From an uncultured Flavobacteriaceae bacterium (GTDB lineage Bacteria > Bacteroidota > Bacteroidia > Flavobacteriales > Flavobacteriaceae): 64,000 nt of DNA. Below are positions 17,633-26,539 of the stretch, in pieces. The stretch lies in contig CAJJAZ010000004.1 in NCBI GenBank assembly GCA_905182295.1, forward strand, positions 141,854 through 205,853, written 5' to 3'. A program made the translations under genes and the position numbers. The notes beneath the pieces were generated by a model. The model made no database searches, was not told the origin of the DNA, and saw only the letters and a program-made list of their open reading frames with translations. The number at the start of each line of letters is the position of its first letter. Position 1 is the first letter of the stretch.

Positions 17633-17678
17633 TATGAATTATATTACCTCCAGAACAAAGGAGGTAATATAATTCATA
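17633..17678. repeat. Perfect 19-bp inverted repeat at the end of trkH
   Basis: The left arm 17633-17651 (TATGAATTATATTACCTCC) and right arm 17660-17678 are exact reverse complements across an 8-nt loop, AGAACAAA. The right arm covers the trkH stop region (17674-17678). On the plus strand five T follow the right arm. It may be a second, bidirectional terminator between the convergent aminotransferase and trkH genes, but it is AT-rich and longer than needed. Confidence 0.85.
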
Positions 17679-19164
17679 TTTTTCTCCAGAAATAAGGGGA
17701 AAAGAGTATCAGTACTGTAAATAGTTCTAGCCTACCCAATAACATTAAAAACCCACACCACCATTTACCCAACACAGGTAAGTCATTAAAATTAGACAGT
17801 GGGTTTAAGGAACCTAATCCAGGTCCTACATTTCCTAATGAGGTTGCTGCACCACCTATGGCAGATTCAAAGTCTAATCCCATAAATGCCAATACAAGTG
17901 CACCAATAATAAACAACAACATATAGAGCACAAAAAAGCCAATGATATTATACACAATACTCTCTGCGACTGTTTTGTTATTATAGCGTACTGGAATAAT
18001 TGCATTGCTGTGTAATGTTCGTTTGAATTCTAACAACCCATTCTTTATAATCAATAAGTGACGCATGACTTTTATTCCACCTGCAGTAGATCCTGCAGAA
18101 CCACCCAAGAACATTAATCCAAAAAAGAATATCGTCAAAAACGGGGTCCAACCCGTAAAGTCTGCCGTTACAAATCCAGTGGTAGTTACTACAGCTAAAA
18201 CTTGAAATAATGCATGTCTAAAGGCACTCTCTCCATAACCAAAAACCATGGGCAGTGATTCTGAAACTTGAGGTTGTGCCTGGAAGTAGATTACCAATGC
18301 TGCCACTATACTAAAAAACACTATAAAACCTGTATAAAACTTAAACTCCTCGTCTCTTAATACCTTTTGGATTTTCCCTTTAAAAGCGAAGTAGCTCAAA
18401 ACAAAATTAGAACCCGCTAAAAACATAAATAAAATCACAATATATTGAATGACAGGTTGGTTATTCCAAAAAGCCAAGCTGGTATTTTTAGTAGAAAATC
18501 CTCCTGTAGACAATGTAGCCATAGCATGGTTCATTGCGTCAAAAAAGTGCATCCCTGCCAATTTCAACAACAGCGTTTCTGCCACTGTGTATCCCACATA
18601 AATTAGCCACAAGCGTTTGGCTGTATCTGTTATCCTCGGGTGTAATTTATCTGCACTTGGGCCTGGAGCTTCTGCAGCAAACAATTGCATGCCACCTATA
18701 CCCAACAAAGGCAAAATGGCAATAGCCAAAACAATGATACCCATACCACCTATCCAATGGGTAAGACTTCTCCAAAATAAAATACCTTTCGGAAGGGATT
18801 CTATATCGTTTAAAATACTGGCTCCGGTAGTGGTATAACCAGAAATAGTTTCAAAAAAAGCATTGGTTATATCAGGAATAGCTCCTGTAAACAAGTAAGG
18901 TAACATCCCAGATGCAGACATGACCAACCAACCAAAAGTAACAATGATATATCCCTCTTTAGGTTTAACTTCTTTTTTGTGGTCTCTTGTGAAAAACATA
19001 GAAACAAGACCCACTAGCATAGTGACAATTGCCGCCATAGTAATTTCTATAGTGACACCATCTTTATAAAGACCACTAACCAAAGCTGCCACCAACATAA
19101 AAGCCCCGTTGCAAAGCAACAGCAAGCCCATTAGGTGCATGATAATCTTTCCGTTTAAGTGCAT
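17674..19164 (-). CDS. trkH: Trk system potassium uptake membrane subunit TrkH
   Basis: This 496-aa protein has about ten to twelve membrane segments and the four pore repeats of the Trk/Ktr family, for example the glycine-bearing loops SGYTTTGASIL, TLSTGGFST, VTTTGFVTAD and TSLGNVGPGLG. It conducts K+ under control of the cytosolic TrkA ring. The gene begins immediately after trkA with no spacer, so the two are translated as a pair. It is convergent with the aminotransferase gene, and its stop codon lies inside the perfect inverted repeat at 17633-17678. Confidence 0.95.
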   Translation of the reverse strand: MHLNGKIIMHLMGLLLLCNGAFMLVAALVSGLYKDGVTIEITMAAIVTMLVGLVSMFFTRDHKKEVKPKEGYIIVTFGWLVMSASGMLPYLFTGAIPDITNAFFETISGYTTTGASILNDIESLPKGILFWRSLTHWIGGMGIIVLAIAILPLLGIGGMQLFAAEAPGPSADKLHPRITDTAKRLWLIYVGYTVAETLLLKLAGMHFFDAMNHAMATLSTGGFSTKNTSLAFWNNQPVIQYIVILFMFLAGSNFVLSYFAFKGKIQKVLRDEEFKFYTGFIVFFSIVAALVIYFQAQPQVSESLPMVFGYGESAFRHALFQVLAVVTTTGFVTADFTGWTPFLTIFFFGLMFLGGSAGSTAGGIKVMRHLLIIKNGLLEFKRTLHSNAIIPVRYNNKTVAESIVYNIIGFFVLYMLLFIIGALVLAFMGLDFESAIGGAATSLGNVGPGLGSLNPLSNFNDLPVLGKWWCGFLMLLGRLELFTVLILFSPYFWRKI

Positions 19165-20514
19165 TTATAAAAAGAGCTTTTCAATTTTGGGAATGGCACT
19201 TGGCAAACAACAAACCACCACTCGGTCCCCCTCAGTAATTTTAAAGGAACCCAATGCTATAACACCTTCGCCATCTCTAATGACGCCTCCAATAGTAGCC
19301 AATCTAGGAAAATCAATTTCCCTAATCAGTTTTCCACTTACCGCAGAATTTGGTTTTACAATAAATTCTAAAATTTCAGCATTTAAATTGTTGAGTCGCG
19401 TCATGGCTACCACTTCTCCCTTTCTTATATACCTGAAGATATTATTGGCGGCCAAAAGTTTTTTATTGATCAAGGTGTCTATTCCAATGGAATGGGACAA
19501 CTGAAAATAATCCATATTTTCTACTAGGGCAATGGTCTTTTTAATGTCTTTAGATTTGGCCACCAGACAAGACATGATATTAGTTTCTGAATTTCCTGTT
19601 ACAGCAATGAAGGCGTCCATTGCAGACAAACTTTCTTCTTCTAGCAATTCCACATTACGACCATCTCCATTAATGACTAATGCATTAGGGAGTTGTTCTG
19701 CTAAATCAGTCGCTTTTTGCTTGTCTTTTTCAATGAGTTTTACATTAAATTTTCTACTGCATAAATCTCTTGCTGTTTTTTGACCTACTTTTGAACCACC
19801 GAGAATCATGACGTTCTTAATGTTTTTCTTAACGGTACCTGTCATTTTATACAGCTCCTCTACCCCTTCCTTAGAAGTGATAAAATAAACTTGGTCTTCT
19901 GCCTGAAAAATACTATCTCCTCTTGGAATAATAGTGAATTGTGTGCCAGATCTCTTAATAGCGATAGGCATAAAATGGACCTCAGAAAATGTCTCTGCAG
20001 CATCTTTTACCGTTTTGCCTACAAAAGGAGCCCCAGAAGGAAGACAAATACCTACCATGATCAATTTCCCTTCTTCAAATTCGTAGGTGTCATTAAAGGC
20101 AGATTGATTGATCAATAATTGTATTTCTGTAGCGGCCAGTCTTTCAGGAGAAATAAGCTCGTCAATGCCTAGGTCTGAAAAACGCAAACGATCCTTGTTT
20201 TCTATAAATTCTGTATTGGAAATCCTAGCAATAGTTCTTTTACACCCCAATTGCTTTGCCAGCATACACAGCGTAAGATTGGTGGTCTCTGAAGAAGTTA
20301 CTCCAATTACAAGGTCTGATTGCGCCACGCGGGCTTCTTCTAAAATACTAATTGAAGTAGCATCTCCTTTTAATACCCTAATATCAAGGTGGTTGTCTGC
20401 GTAGGACAAACTCTCTTTGTCAGAATCAATTAGTGTAATATCTTGAGACTCGTAAGAAAGTAATTTAGCGAGGTGAAAACCCACCTCTCCAGCGCCTGCA
20501 ATAATAATCTTCAT
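19165..20514 (-). CDS. trkA: Trk system potassium uptake regulatory subunit TrkA
   Basis: This 449-aa protein is built from two tandem RCK units, each with a TrkA-N Rossmann domain and a TrkA-C domain. The nucleotide motifs are IIAGAGEVGFHLAKLL at the N-terminus and MILGGSKVGQKTARDL near residue 232. It binds NAD(H) or ATP-type ligands and gates TrkH. A TAGGTTTG element on the minus strand at 20548-20555 matches the -7 promoter consensus and lies 34 bp upstream, with ubiE transcribed divergently. Confidence 0.95.
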   Translation of the reverse strand: MKIIIAGAGEVGFHLAKLLSYESQDITLIDSDKESLSYADNHLDIRVLKGDATSISILEEARVAQSDLVIGVTSSETTNLTLCMLAKQLGCKRTIARISNTEFIENKDRLRFSDLGIDELISPERLAATEIQLLINQSAFNDTYEFEEGKLIMVGICLPSGAPFVGKTVKDAAETFSEVHFMPIAIKRSGTQFTIIPRGDSIFQAEDQVYFITSKEGVEELYKMTGTVKKNIKNVMILGGSKVGQKTARDLCSRKFNVKLIEKDKQKATDLAEQLPNALVINGDGRNVELLEEESLSAMDAFIAVTGNSETNIMSCLVAKSKDIKKTIALVENMDYFQLSHSIGIDTLINKKLLAANNIFRYIRKGEVVAMTRLNNLNAEILEFIVKPNSAVSGKLIREIDFPRLATIGGVIRDGEGVIALGSFKITEGDRVVVCCLPSAIPKIEKLFL

Positions 20515-20646
20515 GTATGGTGTAAGATGTTAAGCATATGCTTGTTACAAACCTAATAAAGTATATTGAATTAGATTTTATAGGGTAAAATTACACAATT
20601 ATATGATACTGACCCCAATTGTGCTTTTATAAAGCCATGTAAAAGC

Positions 20647-20654
20647 TATCTTTG
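20647..20654 (+). promoter_or_regulatory. Candidate -7 promoter element of ubiE/menG
   Basis: TATCTTTG matches TAnnTTTG and lies 11 bp before the start codon, giving a very short leader. A TTG at 20619-20621 is a possible -33 element but with a long 25-bp spacer. Confidence 0.4.
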
Positions 20655-20665
20655 TAAAAAAAAGC

Positions 20666-21394
20666 ATGGCTACTCCAGTAAAACCATATCAACATAGCGT
20701 AGAAGGAAAGAAGACACAAGTACGTAATATGTTTAACGGTATTGCGGAAAACTACGATGCCTTAAACAGGGTAATCTCTTTTGGAATTGATATTTCATGG
20801 AGAAAAAAAGTGGTCACACTTATTGAAGCTTCAAACCCAAAAAATGTACTGGATATTGCTACAGGAACTGGAGATTTAGCCATTCACTTGGCAGAAACCA
20901 ATGCCGAAAAAATTATTGGATTAGACCTTTCCCCAGGCATGCTATCTGTGGGTATAGAAAAAGTTGCTCAAAAAAATCTAGGCCACAAAATTGACATGAT
21001 CATTGGAGACTCTGAGGCGCTACCTTTTGAAACAGGAAGCATAGATGCTGTGACTGTTGCTTTTGGTGTTCGAAATTTCGAAAACCTGGCCTTAGGCCTT
21101 TCAGAAATCCTTAGGGTCTTAAAGCCAAAAGGAACCCTAGTCATTTTAGAGACTTCAGTACCCGAGAAAACGCCCTTTAAACAAGGATACGCATTGTACA
21201 CTAAAAATTTATTGCCTTTAATTGGAAGGCTCTTTTCTAAAGACAAAAGCGCTTATGCCTACTTGTCAGAATCTGCAGCGCAATTCCCTTATGGAGTAAG
21301 CTTCAACAATATTTTGAAGGAAATTGGGTTTACTACAGTAGTACACCATCCACAAACCTTTGGTGTAGCGACAATTTACCAAGCAGTAAAATAA
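20666..21394 (+). CDS. ubiE: Demethylmenaquinone methyltransferase (UbiE/MenG family)
   Basis: This 242-aa class I methyltransferase has the family signature YDALNRVISFGIDISWRK, motif I VLDIATGTGDLAI and the later blocks AFGVRNFEN and EILRVLKPKG. It methylates demethylmenaquinone to menaquinone, the quinone expected to serve the Na+-NQR and the oxidases in this organism. It is followed after 14 bp by the porT-like gene. The neighbourhood ubiE-porT, with an RNA methyltransferase gene and tamL, is one I recall from other flavobacteria. Confidence 0.94.
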   Translation: MATPVKPYQHSVEGKKTQVRNMFNGIAENYDALNRVISFGIDISWRKKVVTLIEASNPKNVLDIATGTGDLAIHLAETNAEKIIGLDLSPGMLSVGIEKVAQKNLGHKIDMIIGDSEALPFETGSIDAVTVAFGVRNFENLALGLSEILRVLKPKGTLVILETSVPEKTPFKQGYALYTKNLLPLIGRLFSKDKSAYAYLSESAAQFPYGVSFNNILKEIGFTTVVHHPQTFGVATIYQAVK

Positions 21395-21408
21395 GACTGC
21401 TTATATTT

Positions 21409-22137
21409 ATGAGGCATTATGTAATTTTATTGGGTTTACTTTTGGCAAACTTCACATCTGCCTGGGGGCAATTCAATGAAAACGCGGTACTAAATATTCC
21501 CAATGACGACAAACTTCCTTTAAACTGGGGTTATTTTGTGGGGTTAAATCAATTTGATTACCAAATCTCCTATATAAATCCAAGCTATGACGCCAACCAA
21601 TCCTTAAAAGCTACTGAAATCTTATTGCAAAAAAGCACAGGATTTAATGTAGGATTAATTGGAGAAATGCGAATTAATGAACTCTTAGACCTGAGGTTAG
21701 AGCCTGGCTTTTACAGTGGAAAAACTACCCTTGAATTTAAAAACCAAAACTTAATTTCTGAAAAAGACAGTATTAGAGAGCTAAAATCTACTTATATCAA
21801 TGTCCCTTTGCTTTTAAAATTTAGCGCCAATAGAATTGGAAATTGGCGGCCTTTTATTGTAGGAGGTCCATATGCAGCCATCAATTTAAGTAGCAATGAA
21901 AATAGTATAGACGACAATAAAAGTGGCACATTTAAAGTTCAAAAATGGAACTACGGCTACCAGATTGGTGTAGGGATAGATTTGTATTTGTCTTATTTTA
22001 AATTCACCCCTTCTATCCGAGGGGTATTCTCCCTCACAGACGACGCCATAAGGGACGCTGACCCTCAAAGCCCTTGGACAGCTAACATTCATAAAATGCG
22101 ATCTAGAGGGGTGTTTTTAGTCCTTACTTTTGAGTAA
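21409..22137 (+). CDS. porT: PorT/SprT-like outer membrane beta-barrel protein (type IX secretion)
   Basis: This 242-aa protein has a signal peptide (MRHYVILLGLLLANFTSAWG) followed by alternating beta-strand patterns of a small barrel. The N-terminal block WGYFVGLNQFDYQISY, the central NVPLLLKFSANRIGNWRPFIVGG and the position right after ubiE agree with PorT of Bacteroidota, called SprT in Flavobacterium, which is required for type IX secretion and gliding. The assignment rests on these blocks and gene context; a generic outer-membrane beta-barrel protein is the alternative. Confidence 0.8.
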   Translation: MRHYVILLGLLLANFTSAWGQFNENAVLNIPNDDKLPLNWGYFVGLNQFDYQISYINPSYDANQSLKATEILLQKSTGFNVGLIGEMRINELLDLRLEPGFYSGKTTLEFKNQNLISEKDSIRELKSTYINVPLLLKFSANRIGNWRPFIVGGPYAAINLSSNENSIDDNKSGTFKVQKWNYGYQIGVGIDLYLSYFKFTPSIRGVFSLTDDAIRDADPQSPWTANIHKMRSRGVFLVLTFE

Positions 22138-22848
22138 TTATCGCCTCATTTCATGAAAAACAATGGCAGCTGCATTGGCCACATTGAGGCTTTCTGCCTG
22201 AGAAGCAGGATGGGAAGAAATCGCTATTTTTTCAGTTATATGTGTGCTGAGCTTAGCAGAAATACCATTGCCCTCATTTCCGAAAACAATAATTCCTGGT
22301 GTTCTAAAGGTTATTTTTTGAATAGGGCTTCCCTCCATGAATGTACCATAAATAGGCACTTTTAATTTTTGGATCACAGGAATAATGGACTCGTAATACA
22401 CAGAGACCCTAGTTAAAGAGCCCATGCTGGCTTGAACTACTTTTGGGTTAAACACATCTACCGTGTCTGGGCTACACAAGATTTGTTTTACACCAAACCA
22501 ATCACAGAGTCTTATAATGGTGCCTAAATTGCCTGGGTCTTGAAGACCATCTAAAACCACCACCCAATCTTTGAAATTTAATGCCCCTTGTTTTGGTATT
22601 CTAAAAACCCCTAAATATCCGTTGGGATTTTTCAAAGCACTGATTTGAGACAACTCCCGATCAGAGATTTTCTCGAAAGAATTTATAGCTGATTGTGCTT
22701 GAGAGCTCAATAATAAATAAGGAACAAGGTCATTGGCAAGAGCGTCTGCTATACCTTTTTCTCCCTCTACAATGAAAAGACCATGCTGTGTGCGATTCTT
22801 TTTTTGATGCAGGCTTTTGATAAGTTTCAATTGGCTTTTAACAACCAT
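22138..22848 (-). CDS. TrmH/SpoU-family RNA 2'-O-methyltransferase
   Basis: This 236-aa SPOUT methyltransferase has the knotted-fold motifs: motif 1 LQDPGNLGTIIR, motif 2 GIIVFGNEGNGIS and motif 3 ESLNVANAAAIVFHE. The N-terminal part resembles the substrate-binding domain of SpoU proteins (RTQHGLFIVEGEKGI). It should methylate a ribose in rRNA or tRNA; RlmB- or TsnR-like activity cannot be distinguished by eye. It is convergent with porT, the two ORFs abutting exactly, and divergent from tamL with a 23-bp spacer. Confidence 0.9.
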   Translation of the reverse strand: MVVKSQLKLIKSLHQKKNRTQHGLFIVEGEKGIADALANDLVPYLLLSSQAQSAINSFEKISDRELSQISALKNPNGYLGVFRIPKQGALNFKDWVVVLDGLQDPGNLGTIIRLCDWFGVKQILCSPDTVDVFNPKVVQASMGSLTRVSVYYESIIPVIQKLKVPIYGTFMEGSPIQKITFRTPGIIVFGNEGNGISAKLSTHITEKIAISSHPASQAESLNVANAAAIVFHEMRR

Positions 22849-22871
22849 ACAAATAGTGTATTTTTGGGCTT

Positions 22872-25334
22872 ATGAAAGGAGCTACCTCCCTTACTGTATT
22901 TACCGCAAAAGTAAGCTTTATCTTGCTTGCGTGCACTATATACAGCTGTAGCCCCCTAAAAAATCTTTCAGAAGACCAATGGCTTCTCCGAAAGAATGAA
23001 ATTATAGAAGGGACTGAGAAGCGCACAGATGAAGCGGTTTACAACTTACTCATTCAGCAACCCAACACCTATATTTTTGGCAGCCCTTTAAAACTCAATA
23101 TAAGTAATCTCAGTAAAAAACCTGGCAGCGACACATGGTTGAATAGAATTGGAGAACAAGCCGTTCTAATTGATCAAAAAAGCACCAATAGATCCATAGA
23201 AAGACTCCAAGCTTATTATAAAAGTTTGGGTCATTTCAATGCTTCAGTAACAGCTCAAATCATAGGACACCATCGCAAACAAAAAGCGACCGTTCGTTAC
23301 CAAATAGACAAAGGGCGTGCTTTTATAATAGACTCCATTAAAACTATTTTTTATTCCCCCGACCTAGACAGTCTATACAAAAACAGTAAAGGCACGTCTT
23401 TTATTCAAAAAGGAAAGCCTTTCAACTATGAGAATTTTGACGCAGAGAGAGATCGCATTAGTAAACTAGCCAAAGACAGTGGTATTTATAATTTCCAAGA
23501 AAGTGCCGTAGGTTTCAGTATTAGTAGAGATACCATTCAAAAAAATAAAGACGCCTTACTAACTGTAGTACTCTCGGTAAGAAATCCAAAAGAAAACAAT
23601 GAAACCGCAAGCGAGCCCTATCTCATCAGAAAAATAAAAAGGGTTAATCTGTACACTGACATTCCTTATAATACGCCCAAAGCAAATCTAGACTCCATTG
23701 AGCACAATGGTTTTACCATATTCTATAAAGACAAACTTCGCTATATACCGAAAGCCATTACAGATCCGGTTTACCTGATTGAAGGTGCTATTTATGCAGA
23801 GTACAATAGGCAACTCACTTACAGAAAAATGAGTAGTTTAAATACTTTTAAATACCCTAATATATCTATCTCTGAAATTGAAGGTGACTCCGATTTATTA
23901 GCAGAAATATATTTAAATTCTAAAGATACTTATGCTGCTCAAGTAAATTTAGATGTCACCCACTCCAATATTCAACGACTGGGATTAGCCTTTAGTAGTT
24001 CACTAATGGCCAGAAATATTTTTGGTGGTGCAGAAATATTAAGTCTTTCCGGTAGAGGGTCTGTAGGTATTCTTGGAGACGCTGCCCTAAGCAGTGAAAA
24101 ATACCTTTCAGAGATTGGTGTAGATGTAAATTTAAATATCCCCAATTTGTGGTTTCCTTTTATATCACTTAAAGGTTTACTATCTAAAAATAGCTTACCC
24201 CAAACAAAAATAAGCCTTGGAACCAGTTTTCAAAAAAATATAGGGCTCGACAAACAAACCTTAAATGCCACTTATGGCTTTAACTGGGCCCCAAGCGACT
24301 TTCTTAAATTTAATGCCAATCTTATAGAAGTTCAATATGTTCAAAATCTAAACCCAGAACGTTTCTTTAGTGTGTACGGCACCACTTACAACAGGTTAAA
24401 TACTTTGGCGCAAGACTATACGCAAGACCCTGTCTTTGAATCCTATTTTGATCCATCAATAACGGATAATGGGGAACTCATCATACCACAAGGTGCCACA
24501 AATTTCATTGAAACCTTTTTAAATACCCAAGACAACAGTTCAGAACAATACAAAGAAATTCAAAGAATTGATGAACGAAAAAACAGGCTCATAGAAAATA
24601 ACCTCATCTCTAGTAGTCAACTAACCCTCATTAAAAACAATAAAAAAGAAATTACGGATCCTGATTTTTATCAGTTCAGGGCCAAAGTAGAAAGTGCTGG
24701 CAACTTACTGAGCTTACTATCTAATGTAATGCCTGTGGAAGAAAATGAATCAGAAACCAAATTAATTGCTGGAGTGCCTTATGCCCAATATATTAAAACT
24801 GAGCTAGACTTTATTAAACATTGGCGCGTTGGAAGAGATCAAGTATTGGCCTTTAGAAGTTTTGGTGGGATTGCCATACCCTACGGAAATGCAAGCACCA
24901 TACCTTTTGCAAGATCGTATTTTGCAGGTGGCTCTAACGACAATAGGGCATGGAATGCCTATGCATTAGGCCCAGGAAGTACAAACAACCTCAATGATTT
25001 TAACGAAGCAAACTTTAAATTGGCTTTTAATTTAGAGTATAGATTCCCTTTATTAGGCGCAATTAAAGGAGCCCTATTTACAGATGCAGGAAATATATGG
25101 AATGCTTTAGATGGCGTTAATGATCCAGAGCGGTCATTCCAAGGTATTTCTTCCCTCCAGCAAATAGCCATTGGAAGTGGATTTGGCGTAAGGTACGATT
25201 TTACTTATTTTGTATTTAGACTAGATGTAGGATTCAAAACCTATAATCCTAGCCTAGAAAATTCAAAACGTTGGTTTAGAGACTATAATTTTGCGAATTC
25301 CGTAATAAATATTGGTATAAATTATCCTTTTTAA
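22872..25334 (+). CDS. TamL-type BamA-family outer membrane lipoprotein
   Basis: This 820-aa protein has a lipoprotein-type signal with cysteines at residues 21 and 26 (FILLACTIYSC). Periplasmic POTRA-like repeats follow, and the C-terminal half is a BamA/TamA barrel (surface antigen family). The barrel ends in the conserved GIAIPYG...FARSYFAGGSNDNRAW, EYRFPLLG and FTDAGNIWN blocks and the final aromatic residue typical of outer membrane proteins. Lipidated TamA homologues of Bacteroidota are called TamL and act with TamB in envelope biogenesis. A TATTTTTG motif at 22859-22866 stands just 5 bp before the start codon, which suggests a nearly leaderless transcript. Confidence 0.87.
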   Translation: MKGATSLTVFTAKVSFILLACTIYSCSPLKNLSEDQWLLRKNEIIEGTEKRTDEAVYNLLIQQPNTYIFGSPLKLNISNLSKKPGSDTWLNRIGEQAVLIDQKSTNRSIERLQAYYKSLGHFNASVTAQIIGHHRKQKATVRYQIDKGRAFIIDSIKTIFYSPDLDSLYKNSKGTSFIQKGKPFNYENFDAERDRISKLAKDSGIYNFQESAVGFSISRDTIQKNKDALLTVVLSVRNPKENNETASEPYLIRKIKRVNLYTDIPYNTPKANLDSIEHNGFTIFYKDKLRYIPKAITDPVYLIEGAIYAEYNRQLTYRKMSSLNTFKYPNISISEIEGDSDLLAEIYLNSKDTYAAQVNLDVTHSNIQRLGLAFSSSLMARNIFGGAEILSLSGRGSVGILGDAALSSEKYLSEIGVDVNLNIPNLWFPFISLKGLLSKNSLPQTKISLGTSFQKNIGLDKQTLNATYGFNWAPSDFLKFNANLIEVQYVQNLNPERFFSVYGTTYNRLNTLAQDYTQDPVFESYFDPSITDNGELIIPQGATNFIETFLNTQDNSSEQYKEIQRIDERKNRLIENNLISSSQLTLIKNNKKEITDPDFYQFRAKVESAGNLLSLLSNVMPVEENESETKLIAGVPYAQYIKTELDFIKHWRVGRDQVLAFRSFGGIAIPYGNASTIPFARSYFAGGSNDNRAWNAYALGPGSTNNLNDFNEANFKLAFNLEYRFPLLGAIKGALFTDAGNIWNALDGVNDPERSFQGISSLQQIAIGSGFGVRYDFTYFVFRLDVGFKTYNPSLENSKRWFRDYNFANSVINIGINYPF

Positions 25335-25348
25335 GCCTAGTTTTTTCC

Positions 25349-25356
25349 TATTTTTG
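25349..25356 (+). promoter_or_regulatory. Candidate -7 promoter element of the aldolase gene
   Basis: TATTTTTG matches TAnnTTTG and lies 32 bp upstream of the fba start. No -33 TTG lies at a good distance. Confidence 0.35.
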
Positions 25357-25388
25357 TGCTTCTAATCATTTACAGATAATACAATTAC

Positions 25389-26456
25389 ATGTCCCACAAC
25401 ATTAAAGCTGGCGTAGCCACAGGAGATCAAGTTCAAGAAATTTTTAACTATGCCAAAGAGAAAGGCTTTGCCTTACCGGCTGTAAATGTTACAGGTTCTA
25501 GCACCACCAATGGTGTCATGGAAACTGCCGCTTCATTAAATGCCCCCGTAATCATTCAATTTTCAAACGGTGGGGCCCAATTTAATGCAGGTAAAGGATT
25601 GTCTAATGAAAACCAACAAGCAGCCATTCAAGGCGCAATTGCTGGCGCCAAACACGTTCACCAATTGGCAGAAGCATACGGCGCTACGGTAATTCTTCAT
25701 ACAGACCACTGTGCAAAAAAATTATTGCCTTGGATCGATGGTTTATTAACCGCCAGTGAAGCGCACTTCAAAGCCACTGGAAAGCCATTATTTAGCTCTC
25801 ATATGATTGACTTATCTGAAGAGCCATTAGAGGAAAATATCGCTATATGTAAAGAGTATCTTGCTAGAATGAGCAAAATGGATATGACTTTAGAAATAGA
25901 ATTAGGTATTACTGGAGGAGAAGAAGACGGTGTAGACAATACAGACATAGACGACTCTAAGTTATATACACAACCAGAAGAAGTAGCCTATGCTTATGAG
26001 GAATTATCTAAGGTAAGTCCAAGATTCACTATCGCTGCAGCTTTTGGAAACGTTCACGGAGTATACAAGCCTGGGAACGTAAAATTAACGCCAAAAATAT
26101 TATTAAACTCTCAAGCGTTTATTTCTGAAAAATACGGATTGGAACACAATTCAATTGATTTTGTATTTCACGGAGGATCAGGTTCTACTTTAGAGGAAAT
26201 CAGAGAATCTATTGGATATGGTGTCATTAAAATGAATATTGATACAGACCTTCAGTACGCTTTTTTAGAAGGAACAAGAGATTATATTCAAGACAAAAAA
26301 GACTTCTTGCAAGGACAAATTGGTAATCCAGACGGAGGAGACCAACCGAATAAAAAATACTACGACCCAAGGGTTTGGATTCGCGAAGGAGAGAAAACAT
26401 TCGTTGCGAGACTGACCAAAGCATTTAAAGATCTGAACAACGTTCAAACCTTATAA
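25389..26456 (+). CDS. fbaA: Class II fructose-bisphosphate aldolase
   Basis: This 355-aa TIM-barrel metal-dependent aldolase is of the FbaA type. Visible zinc-ligand blocks are VILHTDHCAKK, EIELGITGGEED and FGNVHGVYKPG, with FHGGSGS in the phosphate-binding region. It cleaves fructose-1,6-bisphosphate to DHAP and glyceraldehyde-3-phosphate. The gene stands alone between tamL and accD. A 13-bp perfect palindrome follows it. Confidence 0.96.
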   Translation: MSHNIKAGVATGDQVQEIFNYAKEKGFALPAVNVTGSSTTNGVMETAASLNAPVIIQFSNGGAQFNAGKGLSNENQQAAIQGAIAGAKHVHQLAEAYGATVILHTDHCAKKLLPWIDGLLTASEAHFKATGKPLFSSHMIDLSEEPLEENIAICKEYLARMSKMDMTLEIELGITGGEEDGVDNTDIDDSKLYTQPEEVAYAYEELSKVSPRFTIAAAFGNVHGVYKPGNVKLTPKILLNSQAFISEKYGLEHNSIDFVFHGGSGSTLEEIRESIGYGVIKMNIDTDLQYAFLEGTRDYIQDKKDFLQGQIGNPDGGDQPNKKYYDPRVWIREGEKTFVARLTKAFKDLNNVQTL

Positions 26457-26491
26457 TTTTTTTAAAGTCTAGCTTTTTGCTAAGTTTGTTT

Positions 26492-26520
26492 AAGCGAATA
26501 CCTATAATAGGTATTCGCTT
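26492..26520. repeat. 13-bp inverted repeat between fba and accD
   Basis: AAGCGAATACCTA (26492-26504) pairs with TAGGTATTCGCTT (26508-26520) across a 3-nt loop. Only a short T tract follows, so it is a weak terminator or a regulatory hairpin 20 bp before accD. Confidence 0.6.
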
Positions 26521-26539
26521 CATTTAAATTCACACACAT

